Of a stretch of 64,000 nucleotides of DNA, positions 42,415 to 52,039 are shown piece by piece; the stretch's first letter is position 1, and every line of letters starts with the position of its first letter. Made by a program: the position numbers and the translations under genes. The notes below the pieces were generated by a model. The model was not told the DNA's origin, did no database searches, and saw nothing but the letters and a program-made list of their open reading frames with translations. This DNA is from Cellulomonas humilata (GTDB lineage: Bacteria; Actinomycetota; Actinomycetes; Actinomycetales; Cellulomonadaceae), in NCBI RefSeq assembly GCF_013359775.1, contig NZ_JABMCI010000070.1:372001-436000 (forward strand), read 5' to 3'.

Positions 42415-43664
42415 GGGTCCACGACGTCGTCGGCATCGGGATCGGGCCCTTCAACCTGGGGCTCGCCGCGCTCAGCGCGCCGGTCGACGGCCTGGATGCG
42501 GTGTTCCTCGACGCCGCCGAGGAGTTCCGCTGGCATCCCGGGATGATGATCGAGGGCGCCACGATCCAGGTCCCGTTCCTCGCGGACCTCGTGTCCATGG
42601 CGGACCCGACCTCGCCGTACTCGTTCCTCAACCACCTCAAGGCGACGGGTCGGCTGTACCCGTTCTACATCCGCGAGAGCTTCTACCCGCTGCGCGCGGA
42701 GTACGACGCCTACTGCCGGTGGGTGGCCGCGCAGCTGCCGTCGCTGCGGTGGGGTCGGCGCGTCGTCGGGCTGGAGCAGGAGGGCGACCACTACGTCGTC
42801 ACCACCGACCGCGGCGAGTCGTACCGGGGGCGGCACGTGGTGCTCGGGGTGGGGACGCAGCCGGTGGTGCCGGAGCACGTGCGCGGGCCGGTGGTGCACA
42901 GCGCCGGCTACCTGGCTCATCGGGACGCGCTGCGCACCGCGGGGTCCGTCACGGTGGTCGGCAGCGGGCAGTCGGCCGCGGAGATCTACCGGGACCTGCT
43001 GGGCACCACGCACCGGCTGGACTGGGTGACGCGGTCGCCGCGGTTCTTCCCGATGGAGTACACGAAGCTCACGCTGGAGCTGACCTCCCCGGAGTACACC
43101 GACCACTTCCACGCGCTCCCCGCGGAGCTGCGCAGGCGGCTGGGACGCGAGCAGCGGTCGCTCTACAAGGGGATCAGCGGTGACCTGGTCGACGACATCT
43201 ACGACACCCTCTACCGCCTGAGCCTCGACGGCCCGGTGCCGACGACGCTGCTCACCGACACCGAGCTGCTCGGCGCCGCGTGGGACGGCGGCGCGTTCAC
43301 CCTGACCCTGCGGCACGCCCAGCTGGACGAGGTCTACGAGCGCCGGACGGACGCGCTGGTGCTGGCCACCGGGTACACCGCGCAGGTGCCCGACTTCGTG
43401 CTCGGCATCCGGCACCTGCTCGACTGGGACGACACCGGGAGGTTCGCGGTCGCGCGGGACTACTCGGTCGACGGCGGGCGCGGGCGGGTGTTCGTGCAGA
43501 ACGCCGAGGAGCACACCCACGGCCTGACCGCGCCGGACCTGGGGTTCGGGGCGTGGCGGAACTCCTCGATCCTCGCGTCGATCACCGGCCGGGAGGTCTA
43601 TCCGATCGAGCGGCGGATCGCGTTCCAGCAGTTCGGCGTGCCGGCGGGGGCGGCGGTCCGATGA
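42411..43664 (+). CDS. desB: L-lysine/diamine N-monooxygenase (DesB/IucD-like)
   Basis: A 417-residue flavin monooxygenase that hydroxylates a terminal amine of cadaverine or a relative. FAD site GIGIGPFNLGLAAL (residues 8-21), the NADPH site SVTVVGSGQSAAEIYRDLL, and the family C-terminal ATGYTAQ are all present. It acts after DesA, giving N-hydroxycadaverine, the hydroxamate precursor. ATG 42411 overlaps the desA stop (ATGA). Confidence 0.92.
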   Translation: MRVHDVVGIGIGPFNLGLAALSAPVDGLDAVFLDAAEEFRWHPGMMIEGATIQVPFLADLVSMADPTSPYSFLNHLKATGRLYPFYIRESFYPLRAEYDAYCRWVAAQLPSLRWGRRVVGLEQEGDHYVVTTDRGESYRGRHVVLGVGTQPVVPEHVRGPVVHSAGYLAHRDALRTAGSVTVVGSGQSAAEIYRDLLGTTHRLDWVTRSPRFFPMEYTKLTLELTSPEYTDHFHALPAELRRRLGREQRSLYKGISGDLVDDIYDTLYRLSLDGPVPTTLLTDTELLGAAWDGGAFTLTLRHAQLDEVYERRTDALVLATGYTAQVPDFVLGIRHLLDWDDTGRFAVARDYSVDGGRGRVFVQNAEEHTHGLTAPDLGFGAWRNSSILASITGREVYPIERRIAFQQFGVPAGAAVR

Positions 43665-44191
43665 GCATCGAGATCCTGCCGCTCGACCGGCACCGGTACG
43701 CACCCCTCGTGCACGGCTGGCTCACGCATCCCGCGTCGGCGTTCTGGCAGATGGGCGGGCTGTCCCTCGACGACGTCCGCGACTATCTGGCCGGCGTCGC
43801 GGCCGACCCCCGGCAGGACGCCTGGATCGGGTTCGTCGACGACGTGCCCACGTTCCTCGTCGAGACCTACGACCCGACGGTCCTGCTGCTCGCCGAGGTG
43901 CCCGAGGTTCAGGCCGGCGACCTCGGGATGCACCTGCTGGTCAGCCCGCCGACCGGGGAGCCGGTGCACGGGCTGACGTCGGCCGTCATGGCGGCGACCG
44001 TGGCGTTCTGCTTCGGCGAGCTGGGGGCCACGAGGGTGGTCGTCGAGCCGGACGTGCGCAACGCGCGGATCGCGGCGAAGAACGCCGAGGTCGGGTTCCG
44101 GGTGCTGCGCGAGATCGAGCTGCCGGGCAAGCGCGCGTCGCTCGCGGTGTGCACGCGGGAGACGTTCGCAGCCGTGGGGAGCCGACGATGA
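43661..44191 (+). CDS. desC: GNAT acyltransferase for N-hydroxydiamine (DesC-like)
   Basis: A 176-residue acyltransferase of the IucB/DesC kind, acylating the hydroxylamine with succinyl-, acetyl- or other CoA to form the hydroxamate. LVHGWLTHPASAFWQMGGLSLDDVRDYL is typical; the acyl-CoA motif lies near DLGMHLLVSPP and RVVVEPDVRNARIAAKNAEVGFRVLREIELPGKRA. Its paralogue is at 47918. Starts in an ATGA overlap with desB. Confidence 0.9.
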   Translation: MSIEILPLDRHRYAPLVHGWLTHPASAFWQMGGLSLDDVRDYLAGVAADPRQDAWIGFVDDVPTFLVETYDPTVLLLAEVPEVQAGDLGMHLLVSPPTGEPVHGLTSAVMAATVAFCFGELGATRVVVEPDVRNARIAAKNAEVGFRVLREIELPGKRASLAVCTRETFAAVGSRR

Positions 44192-45942
44192 CCGAGCTGC
44201 TCACCCGACCGATGCTCGCGCCGCACCTCAATCCCGTGGCCATGGGCGTCGCGCACCGGCACCTGGTGACCAAGGCGCTCTCCGAGTTCGCCCACGAGCG
44301 GCTGCTCGCGCCCGCCGCGGATCCGGCGGGCTATCGGGTCACGCTGGGGGACGTGGTCTACCGCTTCCGCGCCCGCCGGCTGGCGCTCGAGCACTGGGCG
44401 ATCGACGAGCAGTCCGTCACGCGCACCGTCGACGGTGTGGATGCCCCGCTCGACGCCCTCGCGCTGGTCCTCGAGCTCCAGCCGCTGCTCCAGATCCCCG
44501 ACGCGCTGCTCGCCGTGTACCTCGAGGAGCTGTCCTCGACGCTGGCCAGCGCCGCGTTCAAGGCGTACCACGGCGGCCCGTCGTCGATCGACCTGCTGCA
44601 CGCCGACCTGCCGACCATCGAGCGCGCGATGACCGAGGGACACCCGTCGTTCGTCGCCAACAACGGCCGCATCGGCTTCGGGGTCTCGGAGCATGCGACG
44701 TACTCGCCCGAGGCCGGTACCCCGATCCGGCCGCTGTGGCTCGGGGTGCGCAAGGCATCGAGCCACCTGGCGCTCGGGACCGGGCTGGACGAGGACGCGT
44801 TCTACCTGGACGAGCTGGGCCCGCGGACCCTGGACCGGTTCGAGGCCGTGCTGCGGGCGGAGGGTGCGGATCCCGCCGACTACCGCTACCTGCCGGTGCA
44901 CCCGTGGCAGTGGGAGCACCGGGTGGCCGTGACGTTCGCGCCCGACGTGGCCCGCCGCGACCTGGTGCCGCTGGGCCACGGGGACGACGAGTACGTGGCG
45001 CAGCAGTCGATCCGGACGCTCTTCAACGTCACACGGCCGGGCCGGCACTACGTGAAGGTCGCGCTCGCGATCCAGAACATGGGGTTCCTGCGGGGGCTGT
45101 CGCCGGCGTACATGCGGGACAGCCCGGCGATCAACGACTGGGTGTTCGACCTGGTCGGCGTCGACCCGACGCTCGCGGAGTGCGGGTTCGAGGTGCTGCG
45201 CGAGCGGGTGTCGATCGGCTACACCGGCGACGTCTACCACCGGACCCCCGCGTCGAACCCGCACCGCAAGATGCTCGCCGCACTCTGGCGCGAGAGCCCG
45301 GTCCCGCTCGTGGGACCGACCGAGCAGCTGGCGACGATGGCCGCGCTGCTGCACCGCGACGCCGACGGCCACGCGTTCGTCACGGCCTGCGTCCGGGCGT
45401 CGGGACTGACCCCGCAGGACTGGGTGCGGCGATATCTGCGTGCCTACCTGCGCCCGCTGGTGCACTGTCTGCTGGTGCACGAGCTCGCGTTCATGCCGCA
45501 CGGGGAGAACCTCATCCTCGTGCTCGACGGGCACGCGCCGGCTCGCGTCTTCATGAAGGACATCGGCGAGGAGGTCGCCGTGCTGGGGGACCGGCCGCTG
45601 CCCGAGAGCGTGTCTCGCGTCCGGCATCCTGTCGATGCCGACGAGCAGGCGCTCGCGATCTTCACCGACGTGTTCGACGGGGTGTTCCGGCACCTCGCGG
45701 CAGTCCTCGACACGGACGGCGTGCTGCCGCAGGACGCGTTCTGGGCGCTGGTGCGCGAGTGCGTCGACCAGCACGCCGCCGACCACCCCGGCCTGGAGAC
45801 GGGCGTCGATCTGCGTGCCGAGCGGTTCGCGCACTCGTGCCTCAACCGGCTCCAGCTGCGGAACACCCTCCAGATGGTGGACCTGACCGACCAGTCGTCG
45901 TCGCTCATCTACGCCGGCACGCTCGCGAACCCGATCGCATGA
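44188..45942 (+). CDS. desD: NIS siderophore synthetase (IucA/IucC, DesD-like)
   Basis: A 584-residue NRPS-independent siderophore synthetase that uses ATP to join N-hydroxy-N-succinyl-cadaverine units into oligomers or a macrocycle such as desferrioxamine. Motifs: PSFVANNGRIGFGVSEHATYSPEAG, HPWQWEHRVAVTFAPDVA, NVTRPGRHYVKVALAIQNMGFLRGLSPAYM and HELAFMPHGENLILVLDG. It is the only synthetase in the operon, so a trimer/dimer of one monomer is more likely than a citrate siderophore. ATG 44188 overlaps the previous stop. Confidence 0.93.
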   Translation: MTELLTRPMLAPHLNPVAMGVAHRHLVTKALSEFAHERLLAPAADPAGYRVTLGDVVYRFRARRLALEHWAIDEQSVTRTVDGVDAPLDALALVLELQPLLQIPDALLAVYLEELSSTLASAAFKAYHGGPSSIDLLHADLPTIERAMTEGHPSFVANNGRIGFGVSEHATYSPEAGTPIRPLWLGVRKASSHLALGTGLDEDAFYLDELGPRTLDRFEAVLRAEGADPADYRYLPVHPWQWEHRVAVTFAPDVARRDLVPLGHGDDEYVAQQSIRTLFNVTRPGRHYVKVALAIQNMGFLRGLSPAYMRDSPAINDWVFDLVGVDPTLAECGFEVLRERVSIGYTGDVYHRTPASNPHRKMLAALWRESPVPLVGPTEQLATMAALLHRDADGHAFVTACVRASGLTPQDWVRRYLRAYLRPLVHCLLVHELAFMPHGENLILVLDGHAPARVFMKDIGEEVAVLGDRPLPESVSRVRHPVDADEQALAIFTDVFDGVFRHLAAVLDTDGVLPQDAFWALVRECVDQHAADHPGLETGVDLRAERFAHSCLNRLQLRNTLQMVDLTDQSSSLIYAGTLANPIA

Positions 45943-47921
45943 CCGTCTTCCGTGACGCCCTCGGCGTGCCCCACGTCCGGGCGGCGGACCCGCTGGCGGT
46001 GGCCCGCGAGCAGGGCCTGGTGACCGCGCGCGACCGGGCGTGGCAGATCGAGGTGGACCGGTGGCGGGCCGAGGGGCGGCTGGCCGAGCGGATCGGCGCC
46101 GACGGCCTCGAGTGGGACCGGTTCGCCCGTCGGGCCCGGCTGGCCGACACCGCGCAGCGGGCCCACGCGGCGCTCGCGGACGAGGACCGGGCATTCGTGG
46201 ACGCGTACGTGGAGGGCGTGAACGCGGGGCTGGACCCCGACGACCCCTGGCCCACCTGGGTCCCGCTCGGGATCATGCTCGTGAACCACGCGCTGTTCTC
46301 GATGTTCCCGCGGCTGCTCTGGAACGAGCACGTGCGCCTGACGCTCGGCGACGACGCGATCGACCTGTTCGACTCCGCCGAGCCGGAGAGCTCCGGCTCC
46401 AACGCGTGGGCCTTGCACGGGTCCCGGACGGCCTCCGGGAAGCCGCTGCTCGCGGGCGACCCGCACCGGATGATCGAGCTGCCGGGCGTGTACCAGCAGG
46501 TCAGGCTCGCGTGCCCGGAGTTCGACGTGCTCGGGCTGGCGTTCCCCGGGGTGCCGGGGGTGCAGCACTTCGGGCACACGGGGACGGCCGCGTGGGGGAT
46601 CACCAACGCGATCGCGCACCACGTGGAGGTGTTCCGGGAGCGGCTCTCCGACGACGGTCTGTCCGCGCTCGGCCCGGACGGGTGGGCGCCGGTGAGCCGG
46701 ACCGTCGAGACCATCCGCGTGCGCGATGGCGCCGACGTCGAGGTGGACGTGGTCGAGACGGACCGCGGGCCGATGGTGCTCGACGGGCTGAGCGTCCGGT
46801 TCCCCGCGCGCGTCGCGTCAGACGTCGGCTTCTCCTGCCTGCTGCCCCTGCTGCGCGCGCGGACGGCCGGCGACGTGGTCGAGGCACTCCGCGGCTGGGT
46901 CGACCCGGTCAACCGCGTGCTCACGGCCGACGCCGACGGCACGGTGCTCAGCCTCGACGCGGGACTCGTCGTGACCCGGGCGGCCGCCGACCGACGCGTG
47001 CCGCACGACGCCTGGTCGGACGCGGCGCGCCCCGCCCCGTGGCACGTGCTGGCGGAAGCGACCCCGGTGACGGAGAGCGCGGTCGACGCCAACGAGAAGC
47101 CTGCGGCCGCCACGCGCGACCTCGGTCGCGCGTACGTGGCACCTCACCGTGCACGACGGATCAGGCAGCTGCTCGACGGAGGTGGACCATTCGCGCCGGC
47201 CGACATGGCCGTGATCCACGGCGACACCCTGCAGGGCAGCGCCGACGAGCTGCTGCGCTGGGTCAGGCAGGCCGTCGGACTCTCCCCGGCCGCCGCCGCG
47301 CTGCGGGATCGGCTGCTCGCGTGGGACCGGCACATGGACGCCGAGAGCACGGACGCGGGGGCGTTCGCCGCCTGGCGCACCGAGGTCGCCCTGCTGCTGA
47401 CCGCCCACCCCGCACTCGCGCCCCTGCACGCCCCGCACGGTCGCGGGGTGCTGCTCGACCCGTGGCTGGGCGTCGGACCGCGGGTGGCCGACTCGCTCGC
47501 GCGGCTGCTGGGAGCGGCGTCGCTGGGGATCGACGGGGACGCCGTGGCGCGCGAGGCGCTGGAGCGTGCAGCGCTGGAGCGCCCCAGCGCGCGGTGGGGC
47601 CATCGCCACCGTCTCCAGCCCGTCCCCACCCTGCTGGGCTTCCCCGGCCCGGTGGTCGAGCCGATCCCGCTCTCCGGCGACACCGACTGCGTCCGTTGCA
47701 CGGCGAGCGTGCCGGGCGTGAGCGACGTGTCGTGGCGCGGCTCGGTCGCGCGGTGGGTGTGGGACCTCGACGACCGCGACCGCAGCCGCTGGGGCGTCCC
47801 GTTCGGGGCGTCGGGCGACCCGGCCAGCCCGCACGCCACCGACCAGCTGACCACGTGGGCAGCGGCGCGGACGGTGCAGGTGGTCACCGACTGGGCGCTG
47901 CTGCGCGAGGAGCGGGCGTGA
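45939..47921 (+). CDS. Penicillin acylase family hydrolase (DesG-like)
   Basis: A 660-residue Ntn-hydrolase precursor. The autoprocessing Ser154 in SGSNAWALHG marks the start of the beta chain, leaving an alpha segment of 153 residues, and the C-terminal Asn/Arg of the family are in range. No signal peptide, so it should work in the cytoplasm, unlike classical periplasmic penicillin acylase. In the desferrioxamine operon such an enzyme may remove or move an acyl group; a penicillin amidase (DesG) is, as I recall, known from related Streptomyces clusters. ATG 45939 overlaps desD. Confidence 0.85.
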   Translation: MTVFRDALGVPHVRAADPLAVAREQGLVTARDRAWQIEVDRWRAEGRLAERIGADGLEWDRFARRARLADTAQRAHAALADEDRAFVDAYVEGVNAGLDPDDPWPTWVPLGIMLVNHALFSMFPRLLWNEHVRLTLGDDAIDLFDSAEPESSGSNAWALHGSRTASGKPLLAGDPHRMIELPGVYQQVRLACPEFDVLGLAFPGVPGVQHFGHTGTAAWGITNAIAHHVEVFRERLSDDGLSALGPDGWAPVSRTVETIRVRDGADVEVDVVETDRGPMVLDGLSVRFPARVASDVGFSCLLPLLRARTAGDVVEALRGWVDPVNRVLTADADGTVLSLDAGLVVTRAAADRRVPHDAWSDAARPAPWHVLAEATPVTESAVDANEKPAAATRDLGRAYVAPHRARRIRQLLDGGGPFAPADMAVIHGDTLQGSADELLRWVRQAVGLSPAAAALRDRLLAWDRHMDAESTDAGAFAAWRTEVALLLTAHPALAPLHAPHGRGVLLDPWLGVGPRVADSLARLLGAASLGIDGDAVAREALERAALERPSARWGHRHRLQPVPTLLGFPGPVVEPIPLSGDTDCVRCTASVPGVSDVSWRGSVARWVWDLDDRDRSRWGVPFGASGDPASPHATDQLTTWAAARTVQVVTDWALLREERA

Positions 47922-48475
47922 GGCGCGGGGAGGTGGTCGACGAGCGGACGGTCGACGGCCTGGGCCGGATCACCACGCGCGTCCTCGACCCGGACGCCGA
48001 CCTCGACACGATCCACGCGTGGGTCACCGCGCCCGGCACCGAGTTCTGGGGGCTCGGGTCGCTGACGCGCGAGGAGCTGCGGGACACGTACGCGTTCGTC
48101 GACGCACTGCCCACCCACCACGCGTTCCTGGTCCACCGCGACGACGAGCCCGTCGCGCTCCTGCAGGCCTACGACCCGGCCGACGACCCGGTGGGCGAGT
48201 GCTACGACGTGCAGCCCGGCGACGTCGGGGTCCACCTGCTCCTCGGCGTGGGCGGCCGCCCCGGGTCCACCACCCGGCTGCTCGGCGCGATCGTCGCGTT
48301 CCTGCTCGGTCAACCGGGGGCGCGTCGCATCGTGGCCGAGCCCGACGTCCGCAACGACCGCGCGCTCGCGCGCATGACCCGCTCCGGCTTCGTCGCCGGC
48401 CCCGTGATCGAGCTGCCGCACAAGCGCGCGCAGCTGGCCTTTCTGACCCTGCCGACACCTTCGGAGACCGCATGA
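47918..48475 (+). CDS. Second GNAT acyltransferase (DesH-like)
   Basis: A 185-residue acyltransferase that is a paralogue of the protein at 43661: FWGLGSLTREELRDTYAFVDALP, then DVGVHLLLGVG, and RRIVAEPDVRNDRALARMTRSGFVAGPVIELPHKRAQLAFL correspond to the same positions. Two enzymes suggest two acyl-CoA substrates, for instance succinyl and a fatty or aryl acyl group. GTG 47918 overlaps the acylase stop by 4 bases. Confidence 0.85.
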   Translation: MRRGEVVDERTVDGLGRITTRVLDPDADLDTIHAWVTAPGTEFWGLGSLTREELRDTYAFVDALPTHHAFLVHRDDEPVALLQAYDPADDPVGECYDVQPGDVGVHLLLGVGGRPGSTTRLLGAIVAFLLGQPGARRIVAEPDVRNDRALARMTRSGFVAGPVIELPHKRAQLAFLTLPTPSETA

Positions 48476-49248
48476 GCAGCATCACCGTCACGCACGCGCC
48501 GAGCGGGCTGGTGCACGCGCACGTGGCCCGCACTGAGCGCGTCACCCCGCACATGGTCCGGGTGACCCTGGCCGGCGACGACCTGCGCCGGTTCGAGTAC
48601 CGCGGGTTCGACCAGTGGTTCCGGCTCGCGGTGCCGGTCGACGACCACGCGCGGTTCGACAACCTGCCCGACCGCTTCGACACCCGGTCCTACCTGCGCT
48701 ACCTGGTGCTCCCGAAGTCGACCCGGCCGGTGATCCGCAGCTACACCGTGCGCGCGTTCCGGCCGGAGCTGCCCGAGCTCGACATCGACTTCGTCTGCCA
48801 CGGCACCGCGGGCGTCGCCGGTCCGTGGGCCGAGTCCGTCGAGCCTGGTGCCGAGGTCGCGCTCATCGACCAGGGCTGCGGCTGGGCGCCCGTGCCGGCG
48901 GACTGGACGCTGCTGCTGGCCGACGAGTCCGGGCTGCCGGCCGTCGCGGGGATCCTGCGGGACCTCCCTCGGGACACGGTCGGGCACGCGATCGTCGAGC
49001 TCATCGACGCCGCCGACGCCCAGGACGTCGACGCCCCCGCGGGGATGACCGTGCACTGGGTCTCCCGCGCCGACGGCGGCACCGCGCTCGGCCGGCTCCG
49101 GGAGCTGGACTGGCCCGCGGGCACGCCGTACGCGTTCGCGGTCGGGGAGTCGGCGATCGCCACGGGCGTCCGCCGGCTCCTGGTGAACGAGCGCAGCGTC
49201 CCCAAGGCCAACGTCACGTTCTGCGGCTACTGGAAGGCACCCCGGTAG
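48472..49248 (+). CDS. Siderophore-interacting protein (ferric-siderophore reductase)
   Basis: A 258-residue flavoprotein of the SIP family. The FAD motif is STRPVIRSYTVR (about residue 85) and the NAD(P)H-binding half contains WTLLLADESGLPAVAGIL and ends FAVGESAIATGVRRLLV with CGYWKAP typical of SIPs. It reduces and releases iron from the imported ferric siderophore in the cytoplasm. ATG 48472 overlaps the previous stop; it ends the operon. Confidence 0.92.
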   Translation: MSSITVTHAPSGLVHAHVARTERVTPHMVRVTLAGDDLRRFEYRGFDQWFRLAVPVDDHARFDNLPDRFDTRSYLRYLVLPKSTRPVIRSYTVRAFRPELPELDIDFVCHGTAGVAGPWAESVEPGAEVALIDQGCGWAPVPADWTLLLADESGLPAVAGILRDLPRDTVGHAIVELIDAADAQDVDAPAGMTVHWVSRADGGTALGRLRELDWPAGTPYAFAVGESAIATGVRRLLVNERSVPKANVTFCGYWKAPR

Positions 49249-49324
49249 GAGCCGTGGTAGGAGCCGCGTTCGTGTGAAGACTTCGTCGCGCCCAGCGGAA
49301 CGAGGTCCGCACGCGAGCGATCCG

Positions 49325-49768
49325 CTACCGCCACTCCCCGTCGCGCATCAGCCAGCGCCCGGCCAGCTCGTCCTCCTCGCGCCAGACCTGGATGCTCCGC
49401 GGGGTGAGCCGGAAGTACGGGAAGGCCGCCGCGATCGTGCGCGGGTCGAACCCGGTCTTCGTCGCGAACGCGTCCCCGAGCGCCTCCGGCACGGTCGGCA
49501 CGACCTCGACCGTCCCCTGCACCAGCACCACGTCACGGGTGAGCCCGATGCCCACCTGCACGGACGGGTTCGCGGCGAGGTTCCGGCCGGTCGCGCCGGA
49601 CGCGGACGTGGCGAACAGCAGCGTCTCGTCGTGCCACAGGAACGACAGCGGGGTCAGGCGGGGGGCGCCGGTGGCGGTGTCGGTGGTCGCCACCCAGGCG
49701 TCGACGTCGTGACCGAGCCGGTAGAGGGCGTCGTTGCGGCGCTGCTCGGTGCTGCGGGGGCCGATCAC
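49325..49768 (-). CDS. Pyridoxamine 5'-phosphate oxidase-fold (flavin or F420) protein
   Basis: A 147-residue split-barrel protein. It reads [55 protein letters not shown] and VQGTVEVVP, typical of the pyridoxamine oxidase-like families, many of which use F420 in actinobacteria. Its substrate is unknown. GTG at 49768 overlaps the stop of the upstream Fe-S protein gene, so the two are coupled. The stop is 76 bases from the convergent siderophore operon. Confidence 0.82.
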   Translation of the reverse strand: MIGPRSTEQRRNDALYRLGHDVDAWVATTDTATGAPRLTPLSFLWHDETLLFATSASGATGRNLAANPSVQVGIGLTRDVVLVQGTVEVVPTVPEALGDAFATKTGFDPRTIAAAFPYFRLTPRSIQVWREEDELAGRWLMRDGEWR

Positions 49769-51831
49769 TCGCGCACCCGGTCCAGGAGCAGCAGGGCGAT
49801 GTCGGTGACCTCGGGGACGCCCACGGTCTGGTCGGCGGCGGCGACCCCGTCGGAGAGCATCACCGTGCAGAACGGGCAGGCGGTCGCGACGACGGACGCG
49901 CCCGTGGCGATGGCCTCCTCGGCCCGGGCAGTGCCGATGCGGGTCCCCAGGGACTCCTCCATCCACACCCGCGCGCCGCCGCCACCGCAGCAGAACGCCT
50001 GCTCGCGGTTGCGCGGCATCTCGGCCAGCTGCACGCCGGGGATCGCGCCGAGCAGCTCCCGCGGCGGCGCGTAGACCTGGTTGTGCCGGCCGAGGTAGCA
50101 GGGGTCGTGATAGGTGATGGTGCGCTCGTCTGTCGAGGGCAGCAGAGTCAGCCGGCCGTCCGCGACCAGGGTGTTCAGCAGCTCGGTGTGGTGGACCACC
50201 TCGTAGCGACCGCCCAGCTGGGGGTACTCGCGGGCGATCGTGTTGAAGCAGTGTGCGCACGTGACCACGATCCGCTGGGCGCCGACCTCGTTGAGCATCT
50301 CGACGTTGGCGCTCGCGAGCATCTGGAACAGCAGCTCGTTGCCGGCCCGCCGCGCCGGGTCACCCGTGCAGGACTCGCCGTCACCCAGCACCGCGAAGCT
50401 GACCCCGGCCGTGTGCAGCAGCTCCGCGACGGCCTTCGTCGTGCGGATGGCCCGGTCCTCGTACGCGCCGGCGCAGCCGACCCAGAACAGGTACTCGACC
50501 TCGGCCGCCGACTCCACGTCGACGCCGACCACCGGCACCTCGAACTCCAGCCCCTTCGCCCAGGCGAGCCGGTTGCGCGCCGGCAGCCCCCACGGGTTGC
50601 CCTGCCGCTCCAGCTTGCTGAACGTGCCGCCCAGCTCCTTGGGGAACGCCGACTCCATGAGCACCTGGTAGCGCCGCATGTCGGAGATCGCGTCCACGTG
50701 CTCGATGTCCACCGGGCACTGCTGCACGCACGCGCCGCACATGGTGCAGGCCCAGAGGGCGTCGGGGTCGATGACTCCCGTGCCGAGCAGGTCGAGCCCC
50801 TGATGAGAAGCGGAGCCCGCCTGCAGGTACGGAGCCGTGGCCGCCGCGTGGTCCCGCAGCGCCAGCGTGACGAGCTTCGGGCTCAACGGCTTGCCCGTCG
50901 CCCAGGCCGGGCACTGGTCCTGGCAGCGGCCGCACTCGGTGCAGGTGGAGAAGTCGAGCAGGCCCTTCCACGTGAAGTCCTCGATGGCGCCGACGCCGAG
51001 GCGCACGTCGTCGGGCAGCTCGGCCTCGCCGAGCAGGTCCACCGGGAGCGGCTGGAGCGGACCGAGCGCCGGTCCGCCGGTGGCCTCGCGGCGCGCGTAC
51101 ACGTTGACGATCGCCAGGAACCGGTGCCACGCGACGCCCATCGTGGGCTGGAGGCCGACGACGACGAACCACGACATCGACACGGCGATCTTCACGGTCG
51201 CGACGACGACGACCGCGTTCTCCAGCGTCGCCGTCGGCACCCCCGTCCACGCCGAGCCGAACCATGCGGTCAGCGGGAAGTGCCACGCGCTCGCCGACCC
51301 CAGCGCGTACTCCAGCCCGCGCAGCACGAGCACGGCCAGCACCACGGCCAGCACGGTCGCCTCGACGAAGAACGCCTGCGCCTGGTTCGACCCGAAGAAC
51401 CGGGAGTCCTTCCGCCGGGCGCCCAGCCGGATCCGCAGCACGGTCAGGGCCACGATGCCCAGCAGAGAGGCCCACGCGATCGCCTCGATCGCCCACTCCA
51501 GCGGCGCGAAGTGGCCGATCAGCGGCAGCGCGTACCCGGGATCGACCACCTGCCCGTACCCGGTCAGCAGTGTGAGGAACAGCACGGGGAACGAGACCAT
51601 CACCACCCAGTGCGCCACCTTCACCACCGGCTTGTGCTGGAACCTGCCGTGCCCCAGCACCTCGCGCGCCAGCGTCGCCAGCCGCGGCCCCACGGGGGTC
51701 AACCGCGCGGCGACCGGCCCCCCGACCCGGACGGTCCGCACGATCGCGCCGATCCCGCGCGCGAACACCGCGACCCCGACGACGGTCGCGACGATCACCA
51801 GGACCAGGCACACCACCTGCAGCGCATTCAC
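49765..51831 (-). CDS. Membrane Fe-S oxidoreductase, EtfD-like
   Basis: A 688-residue membrane protein. About five to six helices lie in the first 250 residues ([20 protein letters not shown] near helix 3). Two 4Fe-4S motifs follow: [12 protein letters not shown] and [12 protein letters not shown]. Then two CCG-type domains: [35 protein letters not shown] and [14 protein letters not shown]. This order matches the mycobacterial EtfD (Rv0338c) that passes electrons from ETF to menaquinone during fatty-acid oxidation. GlpC/HdrD-like proteins are alternatives. ATG 51831. Confidence 0.85.
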   Translation of the reverse strand: MNALQVVCLVLVIVATVVGVAVFARGIGAIVRTVRVGGPVAARLTPVGPRLATLAREVLGHGRFQHKPVVKVAHWVVMVSFPVLFLTLLTGYGQVVDPGYALPLIGHFAPLEWAIEAIAWASLLGIVALTVLRIRLGARRKDSRFFGSNQAQAFFVEATVLAVVLAVLVLRGLEYALGSASAWHFPLTAWFGSAWTGVPTATLENAVVVVATVKIAVSMSWFVVVGLQPTMGVAWHRFLAIVNVYARREATGGPALGPLQPLPVDLLGEAELPDDVRLGVGAIEDFTWKGLLDFSTCTECGRCQDQCPAWATGKPLSPKLVTLALRDHAAATAPYLQAGSASHQGLDLLGTGVIDPDALWACTMCGACVQQCPVDIEHVDAISDMRRYQVLMESAFPKELGGTFSKLERQGNPWGLPARNRLAWAKGLEFEVPVVGVDVESAAEVEYLFWVGCAGAYEDRAIRTTKAVAELLHTAGVSFAVLGDGESCTGDPARRAGNELLFQMLASANVEMLNEVGAQRIVVTCAHCFNTIAREYPQLGGRYEVVHHTELLNTLVADGRLTLLPSTDERTITYHDPCYLGRHNQVYAPPRELLGAIPGVQLAEMPRNREQAFCCGGGGARVWMEESLGTRIGTARAEEAIATGASVVATACPFCTVMLSDGVAAADQTVGVPEVTDIALLLLDRVRE

Positions 51832-52039
51832 GCCGCCACGCTAGCGGCGCGAGGGCCGTCGACCGTGGGACCGACCGCCGTGGGAAGTGGCATGGGAATC
51901 CGGTTGGTAGAGTCTTGACCAAATCTTCAGTGCATCGCGGGGGCGCTAGCCATGGCTTCCGGCGCATGCCCGTACCTGCGCCTCACACCGAGAACTCGAC
52001 GACCGACCGACCACCCGCCCCTACAGGACGGAGCCGGAC

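Noticed and set aside
45905..47113. A 402-codon minus-strand frame across the penicillin acylase gene
   Set aside because: Ser-, Arg- and Thr-rich product with no family likeness; the acylase frame has Ntn-hydrolase motifs.
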